This document shows, piece after piece, positions 6,398-13,780 of a DNA stretch of 25,173 bases. The notes below the pieces were generated by a model that was not told the DNA's origin, did not search any database, and saw only the letters and a program-made list of their open reading frames with translations. The position numbers and the translations under genes are program-made. How positions within the stretch are numbered: the stretch's first letter is position 1; every line of letters starts with the position of its first letter. The stretch lies in NCBI GenBank assembly GCA_934427095.1, contig CAKRYM010000004.1:1-25173 (forward strand), read 5' to 3'. This DNA comes from an uncultured Bacillota bacterium (GTDB lineage: Bacteria > Bacillota > Dehalobacteriia > UBA4068).

Positions 6398-6826
6398 ATG
6401 ATGGTGACAACTAAGCAGGATACAGTCAATGCCCCTTCCGCAGATCGGGAACATATCCATGACCTTGCTTTTGCCTTGGCCAATTCTTTAAAAGAATGCC
6501 GGGAATACCAGGAATTTATTAAGGCCAGGAAAGCATTAGAGGCGGACGAGGAAAACGCCGCTATCTTAAACGATCTTCGCCAACAGCAAATGTCTCTGCA
6601 TATGGCTTCTATGTTAGGCGAAGATGTGGCAGAGGATAATACGGATTTTGAAAATATGTTTCGTCTAATTACGCAGGACCCCAAAATCAGCGAATATCTC
6701 TTCGCTGAGGGGCGGTTTTTCCGTTTGCTGGCTGAGGTAGAAAAGGTGTTTGGTGACATTTTGGGGATTTGGCGCCTGGGGGATGGCAGTACCCATCCAG
6801 CAGAACATGATATTCATTTAAATTGA
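6398..6826 (+). CDS. YlbF/YmcA family protein
   Basis: This 142-residue, largely helical protein matches the YlbF/YmcA (DUF964) family: HDLAFALANSLKECREYQEF, a central KALEADEENAAIL helix, and QDPKISEYLFAEGRFFRLLAEV towards the end. In Bacillus subtilis YlbF, YmcA and YaaT form a complex that directs RNase Y cleavage of certain operon messages and affects development and biofilm. The present protein may have a comparable RNA-processing or regulatory role, though single-family members in other Bacillota are mostly uncharacterised. Two ATG codons (6398 and 6401) are possible starts; an AGGTG site lies at 6389-6393. It is followed by the PerR-type gene with only 17 bases between, so the two are cotranscribed. 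Confidence 0.85.
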   Translation: MMVTTKQDTVNAPSADREHIHDLAFALANSLKECREYQEFIKARKALEADEENAAILNDLRQQQMSLHMASMLGEDVAEDNTDFENMFRLITQDPKISEYLFAEGRFFRLLAEVEKVFGDILGIWRLGDGSTHPAEHDIHLN

Positions 6827-6843
6827 CGGTAGGAGGATCTTTT

Positions 6844-7257
6844 GTGATTAAAATAGCGGATGCCACCAAGCGTAAACGCATGACAAAACAGAAACAGGCG
6901 GTATATGATACCCTTTGCTCTACGAATACGCACCCTACCGCGGAATGGATATATGAGGAATGCCGAAAAAAGCTTCCGAATATTGGTTTAGGAACGGTTT
7001 ACCGTAATTTACAGGTTCTTTTGAGCGAAGGAAAAATTCAAGAATTAAATTATGGCAAAGCCCAAAGCCATTTTGACGGGAACGCTGACCCCCATTATCA
7101 TTTTGTCTGTGAAAAATGCGGCAGAATCTTAGATATTCCTTTGGAAGGCAAGGGCCTTTCCCAAGATTTGTTAGCTGCTGTGCCAGGAAAAGTTACAGGG
7201 CATCGACTAGAATGTTACGGTATTTGTGAGAACTGCCTAGAAAAGACAAATCATTGA
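6844..7257 (+). CDS. perR: PerR-type transcriptional regulator (Fur family)
   Basis: This 137-residue Fur-family repressor has an N-terminal winged helix (GLGTVYRNLQVL recognition segment, 48-59) and a C-terminal dimer and metal domain. The five residues forming the regulatory metal site of B. subtilis PerR (H37, D85, H91, H93, D104) all have counterparts at a constant offset of seven: H30, D78, H84, H86 and D97. Aspartate at the last position is typical of peroxide-sensing PerR rather than iron-sensing Fur, which has glutamate. Cysteine pairs CEKC (89-92) and CENC near the C-terminus form the structural zinc site. It likely represses oxidative-stress genes and is inactivated by peroxide through histidine oxidation. 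The start is GTG at 6844, 7 bases after AGGAGG. No catalase or peroxidase gene is adjacent in this window. Confidence 0.88.
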   Translation: MIKIADATKRKRMTKQKQAVYDTLCSTNTHPTAEWIYEECRKKLPNIGLGTVYRNLQVLLSEGKIQELNYGKAQSHFDGNADPHYHFVCEKCGRILDIPLEGKGLSQDLLAAVPGKVTGHRLECYGICENCLEKTNH

Positions 7258-7280
7258 TTTTTATCTGAAAAGAATGGGAA

Positions 7281-7305
7281 AAACCACGCGCTGCGCGTGG
7301 TTTTT
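7281..7305 (+). terminator. Intrinsic terminator after the perR-type gene
   Basis: A 10-base-pair perfect stem (AAACCACGCG with CGCGTGGTTT) has a 3-base loop and is followed by a T-run. It lies 23 bases after the stop codon. Confidence 0.9.
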
Positions 7306-7306
7306 C

Positions 7307-7335
7307 TTGCATGAAGTTCTTTTGTGTGATATACT
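7307..7335 (+). promoter_or_regulatory. Promoter of the repeat-protein gene
   Basis: TTGCAT (7307-7312), a 17-base spacer and TATACT (7330-7335), with an upstream TG making an extended -10 (TGATATACT). It lies directly after a terminator and about 50 bases before the start codon. Confidence 0.65.
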
Positions 7336-7385
7336 ACCCTACAGGTTAACTTCTGTATTAACGTGTGCTTAGGAGGAAATGTTCA

Positions 7386-8786
7386 GTGTTCATGCACAGA
7401 ATTCGTCATGCGACGAGAAAACACAGAAAAGTGTTGCTGATTGTGATTGTTATCATTGCTGTGGGTATCGTTGGTTCTTTTGCTGTTTGGAATTCAAATA
7501 GCGCTAATCAAAACCAACAAAATACCAGCTATGCGGACCTTGCTGATCAATGCCAGGAATATATCGCTTCCATTGAGCCAGAAAGTATGGAGGGTATGGA
7601 ATATGATGCTGCTATTGAATTGGCAGAATATTACTATACTCTGTATTCTTATGCGCTGTATGCTTATTATGAATCCGGGGACGAAACATATAATCAAACT
7701 TCTATTGATGCCATGAAGTCCAGCGCCGATTATTTCACTTATGCGGCAGAGAACTTCACCTATGATTTGGAAAGCGCCGATTATGATGCCTCTATTGAGA
7801 ATTATAGCAATTACATCACCGCTGGTAATCTTTACCAGGGTTATGCTTCCATGGTTGAGGAGGGTGAAGAGGCAGAAGCCTTGTATCAGTCTTCTTTGGA
7901 ATCCGCTGATCTTTGGTTGGATCATGCTTTGAGCGTCAGCGATGCGGATCTGGCTAGTGCGGATTATGATACCGCGATGGACTTGTATAATCGTTACACC
8001 CAGCAATATCAGTTGAAATATACTTTGCTCGGGGATGATGAAAATGCTGATCAGAGTGCGTATATCGCGGCAATGGAAAACGCCTATGCTTGGTCTGGGC
8101 GGATGTTGGAAGCTTATGATCCCAATGCCAATGCAAATGAGGAAGAAGGCATTGAAGGGGATTCTCCTTTGACGCAGGCCAACACCCTTTATTCTATCTA
8201 TCAGGAACGGTTCACCTTGGCTAACACCATTGCGGACGCTACTGGGGACGAAAGTTACCAGGCAGAATATCTTGCCAATATGGAAGCCGCTTATACCCAG
8301 CTGGAAACCATCGGGCAGTTGAGCGAATATGACATGGAAACGGCTGATGCTTCTGTTGCCAATGAAGCCACTAGCCTTTATGATACCTTGGCTTCTCTTT
8401 GCGACGAAATCGTTGCTGCCGGCGGTGACAGTAGCTATACTGCTTTAGGAGAACAGCATAAGCAGACGGCGTTGGAATGGTATACTGCGTACATTGATAA
8501 AGGTACGGATTATACCGAAGCGCAGTTGTCTGAGCTCTATACGGATTTGGCTGACCGCTACATGGAGTTAGGTCAAACGGAAAAAGCCGGCGAACAGTTG
8601 AAGAAAGCTGCGGAAGCTTATCCCAGCTTTGCCGATCCGCTTCTGGCTTACGCTGAATATCTCAATGAATATGAAAGCACGGAGGCAGCGATTGAGGCCT
8701 TGACCGCAGGCTTGGAAAACATGGAAGAAGGCAGCGATGATCAGATCAGTGTTCAGCTGGCCATCGAGGAATATCAGGGGGAATAA
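7386..8786 (+). CDS. Membrane-anchored acidic, tyrosine-rich repeat protein (TPR-like)
   Basis: This 466-residue protein has a basic N-terminus (RIRHATRKHRK), one transmembrane helix (about residues 16-35) and a long outer part that is very acidic and unusually rich in Tyr, Ala, Asp and Glu. The outer part shows diverged repeats of about 60 residues: EYDAAIE (72), DYDASIE (132) and DYDTAMD (193) begin successive units, and two weaker units follow. Each looks like paired helices of the TPR type, and the C-terminus (about 375-450) has the clearest TPR pattern, with ELGQTEKAGEQLKKAAEAYPSF in order. It probably acts as a scaffold outside the membrane; no enzyme motif is seen. The start is GTG at 7386, 9 bases after AGGAGG; ATG at 7392 is the alternative. 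It is a single-gene unit with its own promoter and terminator. No specific family is recognised. Confidence 0.75.
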   Translation: MFMHRIRHATRKHRKVLLIVIVIIAVGIVGSFAVWNSNSANQNQQNTSYADLADQCQEYIASIEPESMEGMEYDAAIELAEYYYTLYSYALYAYYESGDETYNQTSIDAMKSSADYFTYAAENFTYDLESADYDASIENYSNYITAGNLYQGYASMVEEGEEAEALYQSSLESADLWLDHALSVSDADLASADYDTAMDLYNRYTQQYQLKYTLLGDDENADQSAYIAAMENAYAWSGRMLEAYDPNANANEEEGIEGDSPLTQANTLYSIYQERFTLANTIADATGDESYQAEYLANMEAAYTQLETIGQLSEYDMETADASVANEATSLYDTLASLCDEIVAAGGDSSYTALGEQHKQTALEWYTAYIDKGTDYTEAQLSELYTDLADRYMELGQTEKAGEQLKKAAEAYPSFADPLLAYAEYLNEYESTEAAIEALTAGLENMEEGSDDQISVQLAIEEYQGE

Positions 8787-8809
8787 CCACCTGAAAAAAC
8801 AGGAATTTG

Positions 8810-8843
8810 AAGAGCGGGATGCACAAGCGTTCCGCTCTTTCTT
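8810..8843 (+). terminator. Intrinsic terminator after the repeat-protein gene
   Basis: AAGAGCGG (8810-8817) pairs with CCGCTCTT (8832-8839), with an extra GC pair near the loop. A T-rich tract follows. It lies 23 bases after the stop codon. Confidence 0.7.
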
Positions 8844-8903
8844 TCCTTTCGCTTCTATTTTGCGGGGCCCTGCATAAACTGGGCTTGGGAAGGAGGGAAA
8901 GTT

Positions 8904-9461
8904 TTGGAACCGCTCATGATCTTGTTGAGCCAGATTTCCGTAGGGTGGCGGGTCTTTTTCTTGGCGATGCTGCCGGTTACAGAACTCAGGGCTGCTTTGC
9001 CTATGGGGGTTGTTTGGGGATTGCCGGTAGAAGAAGCTTTTTTATGGACCATAGCCGGCAATTTCTTACCAGTGATTCCCTTGTTACTGTTTCTACGCTG
9101 GCTTTATGGGGTACTGTTGCGCAGTGGCCGCTTCCCTCGTCTTTTGCATAAACTGCAATCCTATCAGGAAGCAAAAGGGGATAAAGTTCGGCGCTATGGG
9201 ATGATTGGTTTGACGTTTTTGGTGGCAGTCCCATTGCCTGGTACTGGAGTATGGACAGGAGCCGTGGTGGCTTCTGTGTTAGGCTTGGATCTTTTACCGG
9301 CCATTGCTGCGATTACCTTAGGGGAAATACTGGCTGGTATTTTGGTTGGTATTGCTGTAAGCGGGGTTTCCGCTGCCATGACCATTGGCCCAGAGGCGGT
9401 TCTCCTCCTATTGATAGCAGGGCTGATCCTGTATCTTTTGTTCCGGAAGAAAAAAAATTAA
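8904..9461 (+). CDS. COG2426 small membrane protein (putative small multidrug export family)
   Basis: This 185-residue protein has about five hydrophobic helices and matches the COG2426/Sm_multidrug_ex family: LPVTELRAALPMGV near residue 20-33, then AGNFLPVIPLLLFL, a polar loop, FLVAVPLPGTGVWTGA and LGEILAGILVGI. The paired re-entrant-like motifs (TELRAALP and PLPGTGVW) resemble the DedA-type layout. The family name is historical; direct drug export has little support, and the transported substrate is unknown. The start is TTG at 8904, 6 bases after AGGAGGG; the next in-frame ATG at 8916 is too far from that site. It stands alone between two terminators, just upstream of the dcw cluster. Confidence 0.83.
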   Translation: MEPLMILLSQISVGWRVFFLAMLPVTELRAALPMGVVWGLPVEEAFLWTIAGNFLPVIPLLLFLRWLYGVLLRSGRFPRLLHKLQSYQEAKGDKVRRYGMIGLTFLVAVPLPGTGVWTGAVVASVLGLDLLPAIAAITLGEILAGILVGIAVSGVSAAMTIGPEAVLLLLIAGLILYLLFRKKKN

Positions 9462-9494
9462 CCGTATTCCTGTTGGGTTTAGTCGGTTTTTGGT

Positions 9495-9545
9495 AAACAC
9501 CTCTTGCACTCTGTGAAATACAGGGAAAAGGGGTGTTTTTTTCTT
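9495..9545 (+). terminator. Intrinsic terminator before the dcw cluster
   Basis: AAACACCTCTT (9495-9505) pairs with AAGGGGTGTTT (9528-9538) with one T-G pair, followed by a long T-run. It separates the COG2426 gene from mraZ. Confidence 0.8.
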
Positions 9546-9606
9546 TTGAAAAAGCGTAATTTTCCGGAAGGAAAAAAAACATTGGCGGCGAATAGAATGT
9601 TTCATA

Positions 9607-9632
9607 TGGAGTAAAGTGGAGTGCGGATGAGG
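9607..9632 (+). promoter_or_regulatory. MraZ-box-like repeats upstream of mraZ
   Basis: TGGAG at 9607 and 9617 and the related ATGAGG at 9627 recur every 10 bases, just before the mraZ start at 9644. MraZ proteins bind direct repeats of about TGGGN spaced by five bases in the mraZ promoter and control the dcw cluster. The spacing fits exactly; the base match is partial. The last repeat overlaps the ribosome binding site (GAGGTGA, 9629-9635). A possible -10 element TAGAAT lies at 9593-9598 without a convincing -35. Confidence 0.5.
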
Positions 9633-9643
9633 TGAAGTAGAGA

Positions 9644-10075
9644 ATGCTGATTGGGAAGACAGAACACAGTATTGATGCGAAAGGACGCTATATTCTGCCG
9701 GCAAAGTTCCGGATGGATATGGGCAAAGACCTTGTTCTGGCAAAGGGCAAGGATAAATGCCTGTATGTCTATCCTGTTGCCCAATGGCAGGAAACCGTAG
9801 CCGAACTCCGTAACAGTACTGATTCTTCCGAAGCTTCTCGCCGTCATTTACGTAACTTTTTCTCCAGCGCCTTTGATGTTACTGTGGATAGCCAGTTTCG
9901 TATTGTCATTCCCCCTGAACTGCGGAAATATGCTTGCATGGACAAGGATATTGTCACCGTAGGGATGTATAGCCGCTTGGAAATTTGGGACAAGCAGCGT
10001 TGGATGGAATATTTCGATGAATCGGAAGAGGATTACGATGACTTTTCCAATGATGACGAAGGGGCATTCTTCTAA
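9644..10075 (+). CDS. mraZ: Transcriptional regulator MraZ
   Basis: This 143-residue protein is the usual length for MraZ and starts with the family sequence MLIGKTEHSIDAKGRYILP. It has two SpoVT/AbrB-like halves, each with a DxxxR motif: DAKGR near residue 11 and DSQFR near 83. MraZ forms a ring-shaped oligomer that binds direct repeats in its own promoter and usually represses the dcw cluster. It is the first gene of that cluster here. The stop codon overlaps the start of rsmH by one base (TAATG), so translation is coupled. The C-terminal tail is strongly acidic (ESEEDYDDFSNDDEG). Confidence 0.96.
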   Translation: MLIGKTEHSIDAKGRYILPAKFRMDMGKDLVLAKGKDKCLYVYPVAQWQETVAELRNSTDSSEASRRHLRNFFSSAFDVTVDSQFRIVIPPELRKYACMDKDIVTVGMYSRLEIWDKQRWMEYFDESEEDYDDFSNDDEGAFF

Positions 10076-11016
10076 TGTGTAGTGAATTCGTACACATTCC
10101 CGTCCTGGCTAAGCAAGTGCTTTCTGTGTTAACCCCTCAGGATAAAGGGGTATATATTGACGGCACTGTAGGGGGAGGCGGACATGCTGGTCTCATTTTG
10201 GCAGCTGGCGCTCCGTCAGCCCGCCTTTTGGGCATTGACCGGGATAGGGAAGCCTTGAACGCTGCAAAAGCCCACTTGGCGCCTTTTGCCGGGCGGTTTA
10301 CCTTAGCTGAAGGTAATTACTGTGATATGGGACAGATTGCCGCTGCCCATGGCATCACTTGTGTGGATGGTATCCTGCTAGATATTGGCGTTTCTTCTTA
10401 TCAGTTGGATACAGCTGAACGGGGTTTTTCCTATATGCAGGATGCGCCTTTGGATATGCGCATGAATCAGCAACAGGGAAAAACAGCGGCAGATCTGGTG
10501 AATTTTTGTTCAGAGCAGGAATTAACCGATATTCTGTATCAGTATGGGGAAGAGAAATGGGCTGCGCGTATTGTTCGTTTTATTGTAGAGCAGCGACGCC
10601 AAGAGCCGATTCAAACCACCAGTCAATTGGTGGAATTAATTAAGAAAGCCATACCCAAGGGGGCCAGGGAAAAAGATCAGCATCCAGCAAAACGCACCTT
10701 CCAAGCCCTTCGTATTGCGGTCAATGGCGAATTGGATGCCTTGACCATTGGCCTTGATGCGGCAATCAATTTGCTGAAACCCGGCGGTGTCTTGGCTGTG
10801 ATCACCTTCCATTCTTTGGAAGACCGCATCGTAAAAGAACGCTTTCGTTTCCATGCTACGGATTGTATTTGTCCACCGGAAATGCCGGTGTGCCAATGCG
10901 GACATCATGCCTGTGTCAATCTGTTAAACAAAAAACCTTTCGTTGCTGATGAAGATGAAGTCAAAGAAAATCCTCGTAGTCGCTCGGCAAAATTGCGAGC
11001 AGTCGTAAAAAAATAA
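10075..11016 (+). CDS. rsmH: 16S rRNA m4C1402 methyltransferase RsmH
   Basis: This 313-residue enzyme (formerly MraW) transfers a methyl group from S-adenosylmethionine to N4 of C1402 in 16S rRNA, fine-tuning the ribosomal P site. Visible family features are HIPVL at the N-terminus, the SAM-binding loop IDGTVGGGGHAG (near residue 29), DIGVSSYQLD (about 103), the FSYMQDAPLDMRMN segment and the C-terminal ITFHSLEDRIVK and NPRSRSAKLRAV motifs. Length matches the family. It is in its standard place after mraZ and before ftsL, starting inside the mraZ stop codon. Confidence 0.97.
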   Translation: MCSEFVHIPVLAKQVLSVLTPQDKGVYIDGTVGGGGHAGLILAAGAPSARLLGIDRDREALNAAKAHLAPFAGRFTLAEGNYCDMGQIAAAHGITCVDGILLDIGVSSYQLDTAERGFSYMQDAPLDMRMNQQQGKTAADLVNFCSEQELTDILYQYGEEKWAARIVRFIVEQRRQEPIQTTSQLVELIKKAIPKGAREKDQHPAKRTFQALRIAVNGELDALTIGLDAAINLLKPGGVLAVITFHSLEDRIVKERFRFHATDCICPPEMPVCQCGHHACVNLLNKKPFVADEDEVKENPRSRSAKLRAVVKK

Positions 11017-11067
11017 GAGAAAAGCCTCAGACAATAGTTGGACTGAATTGAGGAGGAATGGCATACT

Positions 11068-11592
11068 ATGGCAATGACAGAGCACGCATATGCATATGAG
11101 GAAACCTATTTTGAACAGCGTAGACTGCGCGTGTTGACCGGTGCGGCTGCTAAGGATAAAGCCAATACCCATCGTAGTGATGTGGTAAAGGTGGTTATGG
11201 CAGTATTTATCGTGCTGGGGTACTTTTTGATTGCAACCTTTATGGCAGGGAAAATCAATCTACTCAGTGCGGAAATCAATAGTGTCAAAGCAGACATTGT
11301 GGATAAACAAAATGATGCACTGAAAGCTGATTTGGTCATTGGACAATTGTCTTCTCTGGAAAGAATTGAGGCTTATGCCGTAGATGAGCTGGGCATGGTA
11401 GCACCTGCGGCTAGTGAAGTGTATTACTTGAACGAGGAAAGCTCAGTGCGAATTGCTCAGGGGAAGGCAGCCTTAACGATAGTAGCAGAGGAAGCTGCCC
11501 AGCCTGAAGAGGAAAATTCGTTCCTGCGTTCTGTCAGTGCAATGGTATCCGGTTATTTCGGGAAAACAGCTTTAGCTGCGGAGGAAGAATGA
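11068..11592 (+). CDS. ftsL: Cell division protein FtsL (septum formation initiator-like)
   Basis: This 174-residue bitopic membrane protein has a cytoplasmic N-terminus, one transmembrane helix (about residues 41-63) and a short outer coiled coil with VKADIVDKQNDALKADL, then RIEAYAVDELGMVAP, the ending typical of FtsL/DivIC proteins. It should join FtsB/DivIC and FtsQ/DivIB in the divisome and activate septal PBP and FtsW. Identity rests on topology, the ELGM motif and its place between rsmH and the PBP gene, since FtsL sequences diverge quickly. It is longer than usual (about 100-120 residues), with an extra acidic, Ala-rich C-terminal tail of about 60 residues that has a hydrophobic patch (SAMVSGYFGKTALA). 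AGGAGG lies 11 bases before the start. Confidence 0.85.
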   Translation: MAMTEHAYAYEETYFEQRRLRVLTGAAAKDKANTHRSDVVKVVMAVFIVLGYFLIATFMAGKINLLSAEINSVKADIVDKQNDALKADLVIGQLSSLERIEAYAVDELGMVAPAASEVYYLNEESSVRIAQGKAALTIVAEEAAQPEEENSFLRSVSAMVSGYFGKTALAAEEE

Positions 11593-11612
11593 AGGGATGG
11601 AGAAGCTAAGTT

Positions 11613-13745
11613 ATGGCAGGTGGGAAAATTGGCATGCGCCGGCGCATGGTTTGGGTGTTGATCCTAGCTATGCTGGGATTCCTTGCTGTTATAACAAAAT
11701 TGTTCATTGTGCAGTTGCTCCAAAGCAGTGATCTCCAAGTCAAAGCGGAAGAATCTAGGACCAGGGCATTAACCGTCTCCGCATCCCGGGGAACGATTTA
11801 TGACCAAAATGGCAACAAGCTCGCGATCAGCATTACCGCTGATTCCATTGCGGCATTGCCTGCTTCAGTAAAAGCTTCCGAAAAGGCTGAGGACACTGCT
11901 AAAATTTTATCTGAGCTACTGGAGATGGACTACCAGGAAGTTTATGATATTATCACAGGGGATAGTTCTTATGTATGGGTACAACGAAAAGTTCCCTTTG
12001 ATGTGTCAGAACAAATTCGGGAATTAGAATTACCAGGGATTGAAATCGTGGAGGAATCGGAACGATTTTATCCTCAGGGAACTTTGGCTGCCCATGTGCT
12101 AGGTTTTGCCGGCGTGGATAATCAAGGCTTGGATGGGATAGAAATCGCTATGGATGAATATCTCTCCGGCGAAGATGGCTATATTGTCGGCCAATATGAT
12201 GCCAATGGTAATGCCATGGTACATAAGGAGTATGAATACATCGCACCAGAGCACGGTTATGACGTCTACCTAACCATAGATGAACCCATTCAGTATTATT
12301 GCGAACGCGCTCTGGCGGAGTTGCAAGCCAGTGAAACCCCAGCCAAACGGGCAGGTATTATCATTATGGACCCGGATACAGGGTATATCTTAGGCATGGC
12401 TTGTTCTGATCCTTATGATCCTAATGAATGGGATGAATATGATTCCAGCACTTGGCGTAATTGGTTGATTAGCGATGCCTATGAGCCAGGGTCTACCTTT
12501 AAAACCATTACCCTTTCCACTGCAGTGGAAGAAGGAACCGTAAGCGCTAGCGATACGTTCTATGACCCTGGTTATATTGATGTCTATGGAGCAAAAATCC
12601 ATTGCTGGACTACTGTGCCTCATGGTACGCAAACCTTAGCGGAAGCCGTTAAAAACTCTTGCAACCCTGCTTTTGTGGCCATTGGGCAGACCATTGAAGC
12701 AAAAGAAAGCGGCTTATTTTATAAATATATCCATGCTTTTGGTTTTGGGAAGCCCACGGGTATTGATTTGCCTGGTGAGGCAGTAGGTATTTTACAGAGC
12801 GATCCTGGCCCTGTAGAATTGGCAACTTCAGCCATTGGTCAGGGTATCGCTGTTACGCCAATTCAAATGATTACCGCGGTGAGCGCCATTGCCAATGGTG
12901 GAACGCTGTTGAAACCGCAGATCGTGGAAAAGATTACGAATGGGGATGAGGTGGTTTATGAAGCCAGCCGGGAACCCGTACGTCAAGTGATTTCTTCTTC
13001 CACGGCAGACGCAGTTCGTGAAATGCTAATTGGCGTGGTGTCAGAAGGTTCTGGCTCCAACGCTGCCATTGACGGTTATTTGATTGGCGGTAAAACCGGT
13101 ACCGCGCAAAAAGCAGAGAACGGAGTTTATGCTGCGGGAAAATATGTTGGTTCTTTTATTGGCATGGTGCCAGCCAATGATCCGGAATTGGTTTGCTTGG
13201 TGGTAGTGGATGAACCTTCGGGATCTTACTATGGTTCTCAAACAGCCGCGCCTATTTTCAAGGACGTAATGACGGATGTCTTGCGTTATCTCGGTATTGC
13301 ACCTACGGAGCCTGTGGAAGAGGAGGAGGATAGCTCTTCTGTTACCGCCCAAGTCCCCAATTTGGTGGATATGGATGTGGATTCTGCCGTAGAAAAACTG
13401 CGGGCATTGGGCCTTTCCGCAGAAGTAACAGGGGATGGTCCTTTGGTTACCGTCCAATCTCCCTCACCATATAGTACGGTGGATTCCAACAGTACCGTTG
13501 GTTTGACTGCTGGAGGTGTCGAACAATCGGGAGATAGTACGTTGGTGGATGTGCCAAATCTTTTTGGTAAGCGATATTCAGAAGCAGTCAGCATTTTGTC
13601 AGAGTTGGGGCTAAAGATGTCCGCCGAAGGTAGTGGTGTGGTCTACGATCAAGACCCTGCCCGCGGAACAGCAGTGGAAAGCGGCTCTACGGTTACCGTA
13701 TATTTTTCTGAAGAAGATGATACGGTGGACACATTAGCCCCATAG
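11613..13745 (+). CDS. ftsI: Class B penicillin-binding protein with two PASTA domains (FtsI/SpoVD type)
   Basis: This 710-residue transpeptidase cross-links peptidoglycan at the septum. It has a short cytoplasmic basic tail, one membrane anchor (about residues 11-32), a PBP dimerisation domain (about 50-210) with SRGTIYDQNGN, and a transpeptidase domain with the three active-site motifs: STFK (294-297, acylated serine 294), SCN (349-351) and KTG (494-496). Two PASTA domains follow, one starting VPNLVDMD and one starting VPNLFGKRYSEA; these bind wall fragments or beta-lactams in related proteins. Two PASTA domains resemble division protein PBP2B of B. subtilis more than sporulation-specific SpoVD, which has one, but the choice is not firm. 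It follows ftsL by 20 bases. The acidic C-terminal tail has no known role. Confidence 0.94.
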   Translation: MAGGKIGMRRRMVWVLILAMLGFLAVITKLFIVQLLQSSDLQVKAEESRTRALTVSASRGTIYDQNGNKLAISITADSIAALPASVKASEKAEDTAKILSELLEMDYQEVYDIITGDSSYVWVQRKVPFDVSEQIRELELPGIEIVEESERFYPQGTLAAHVLGFAGVDNQGLDGIEIAMDEYLSGEDGYIVGQYDANGNAMVHKEYEYIAPEHGYDVYLTIDEPIQYYCERALAELQASETPAKRAGIIIMDPDTGYILGMACSDPYDPNEWDEYDSSTWRNWLISDAYEPGSTFKTITLSTAVEEGTVSASDTFYDPGYIDVYGAKIHCWTTVPHGTQTLAEAVKNSCNPAFVAIGQTIEAKESGLFYKYIHAFGFGKPTGIDLPGEAVGILQSDPGPVELATSAIGQGIAVTPIQMITAVSAIANGGTLLKPQIVEKITNGDEVVYEASREPVRQVISSSTADAVREMLIGVVSEGSGSNAAIDGYLIGGKTGTAQKAENGVYAAGKYVGSFIGMVPANDPELVCLVVVDEPSGSYYGSQTAAPIFKDVMTDVLRYLGIAPTEPVEEEEDSSSVTAQVPNLVDMDVDSAVEKLRALGLSAEVTGDGPLVTVQSPSPYSTVDSNSTVGLTAGGVEQSGDSTLVDVPNLFGKRYSEAVSILSELGLKMSAEGSGVVYDQDPARGTAVESGSTVTVYFSEEDDTVDTLAP

Positions 13746-13780
13746 CATATTGGACGTGGTGGAATGAAGGAGGTTTGCTT

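Noticed and set aside
6383..6400. TATAAT-like string before the ylbF-family gene as a promoter
   Set aside because: It overlaps the start codon, so it cannot be the -10 element for this gene.
7494..8006. 170-codon open frame on the - strand
   Set aside because: It lies fully antisense to the repeat protein gene, whose Tyr/Asp/Ala-rich codons leave few stops on the other strand; it has no start signal and no recognisable domain.
8807..9151. 114-codon + strand frame overlapping the COG2426 gene
   Set aside because: It overlaps a terminator and a recognised membrane protein in another frame, and its translation has no family features.
13286..13594. 102-codon - strand frame in the PASTA region
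   Set aside because: Antisense to a clear PASTA-PBP coding region; Ser/Thr-rich noise.
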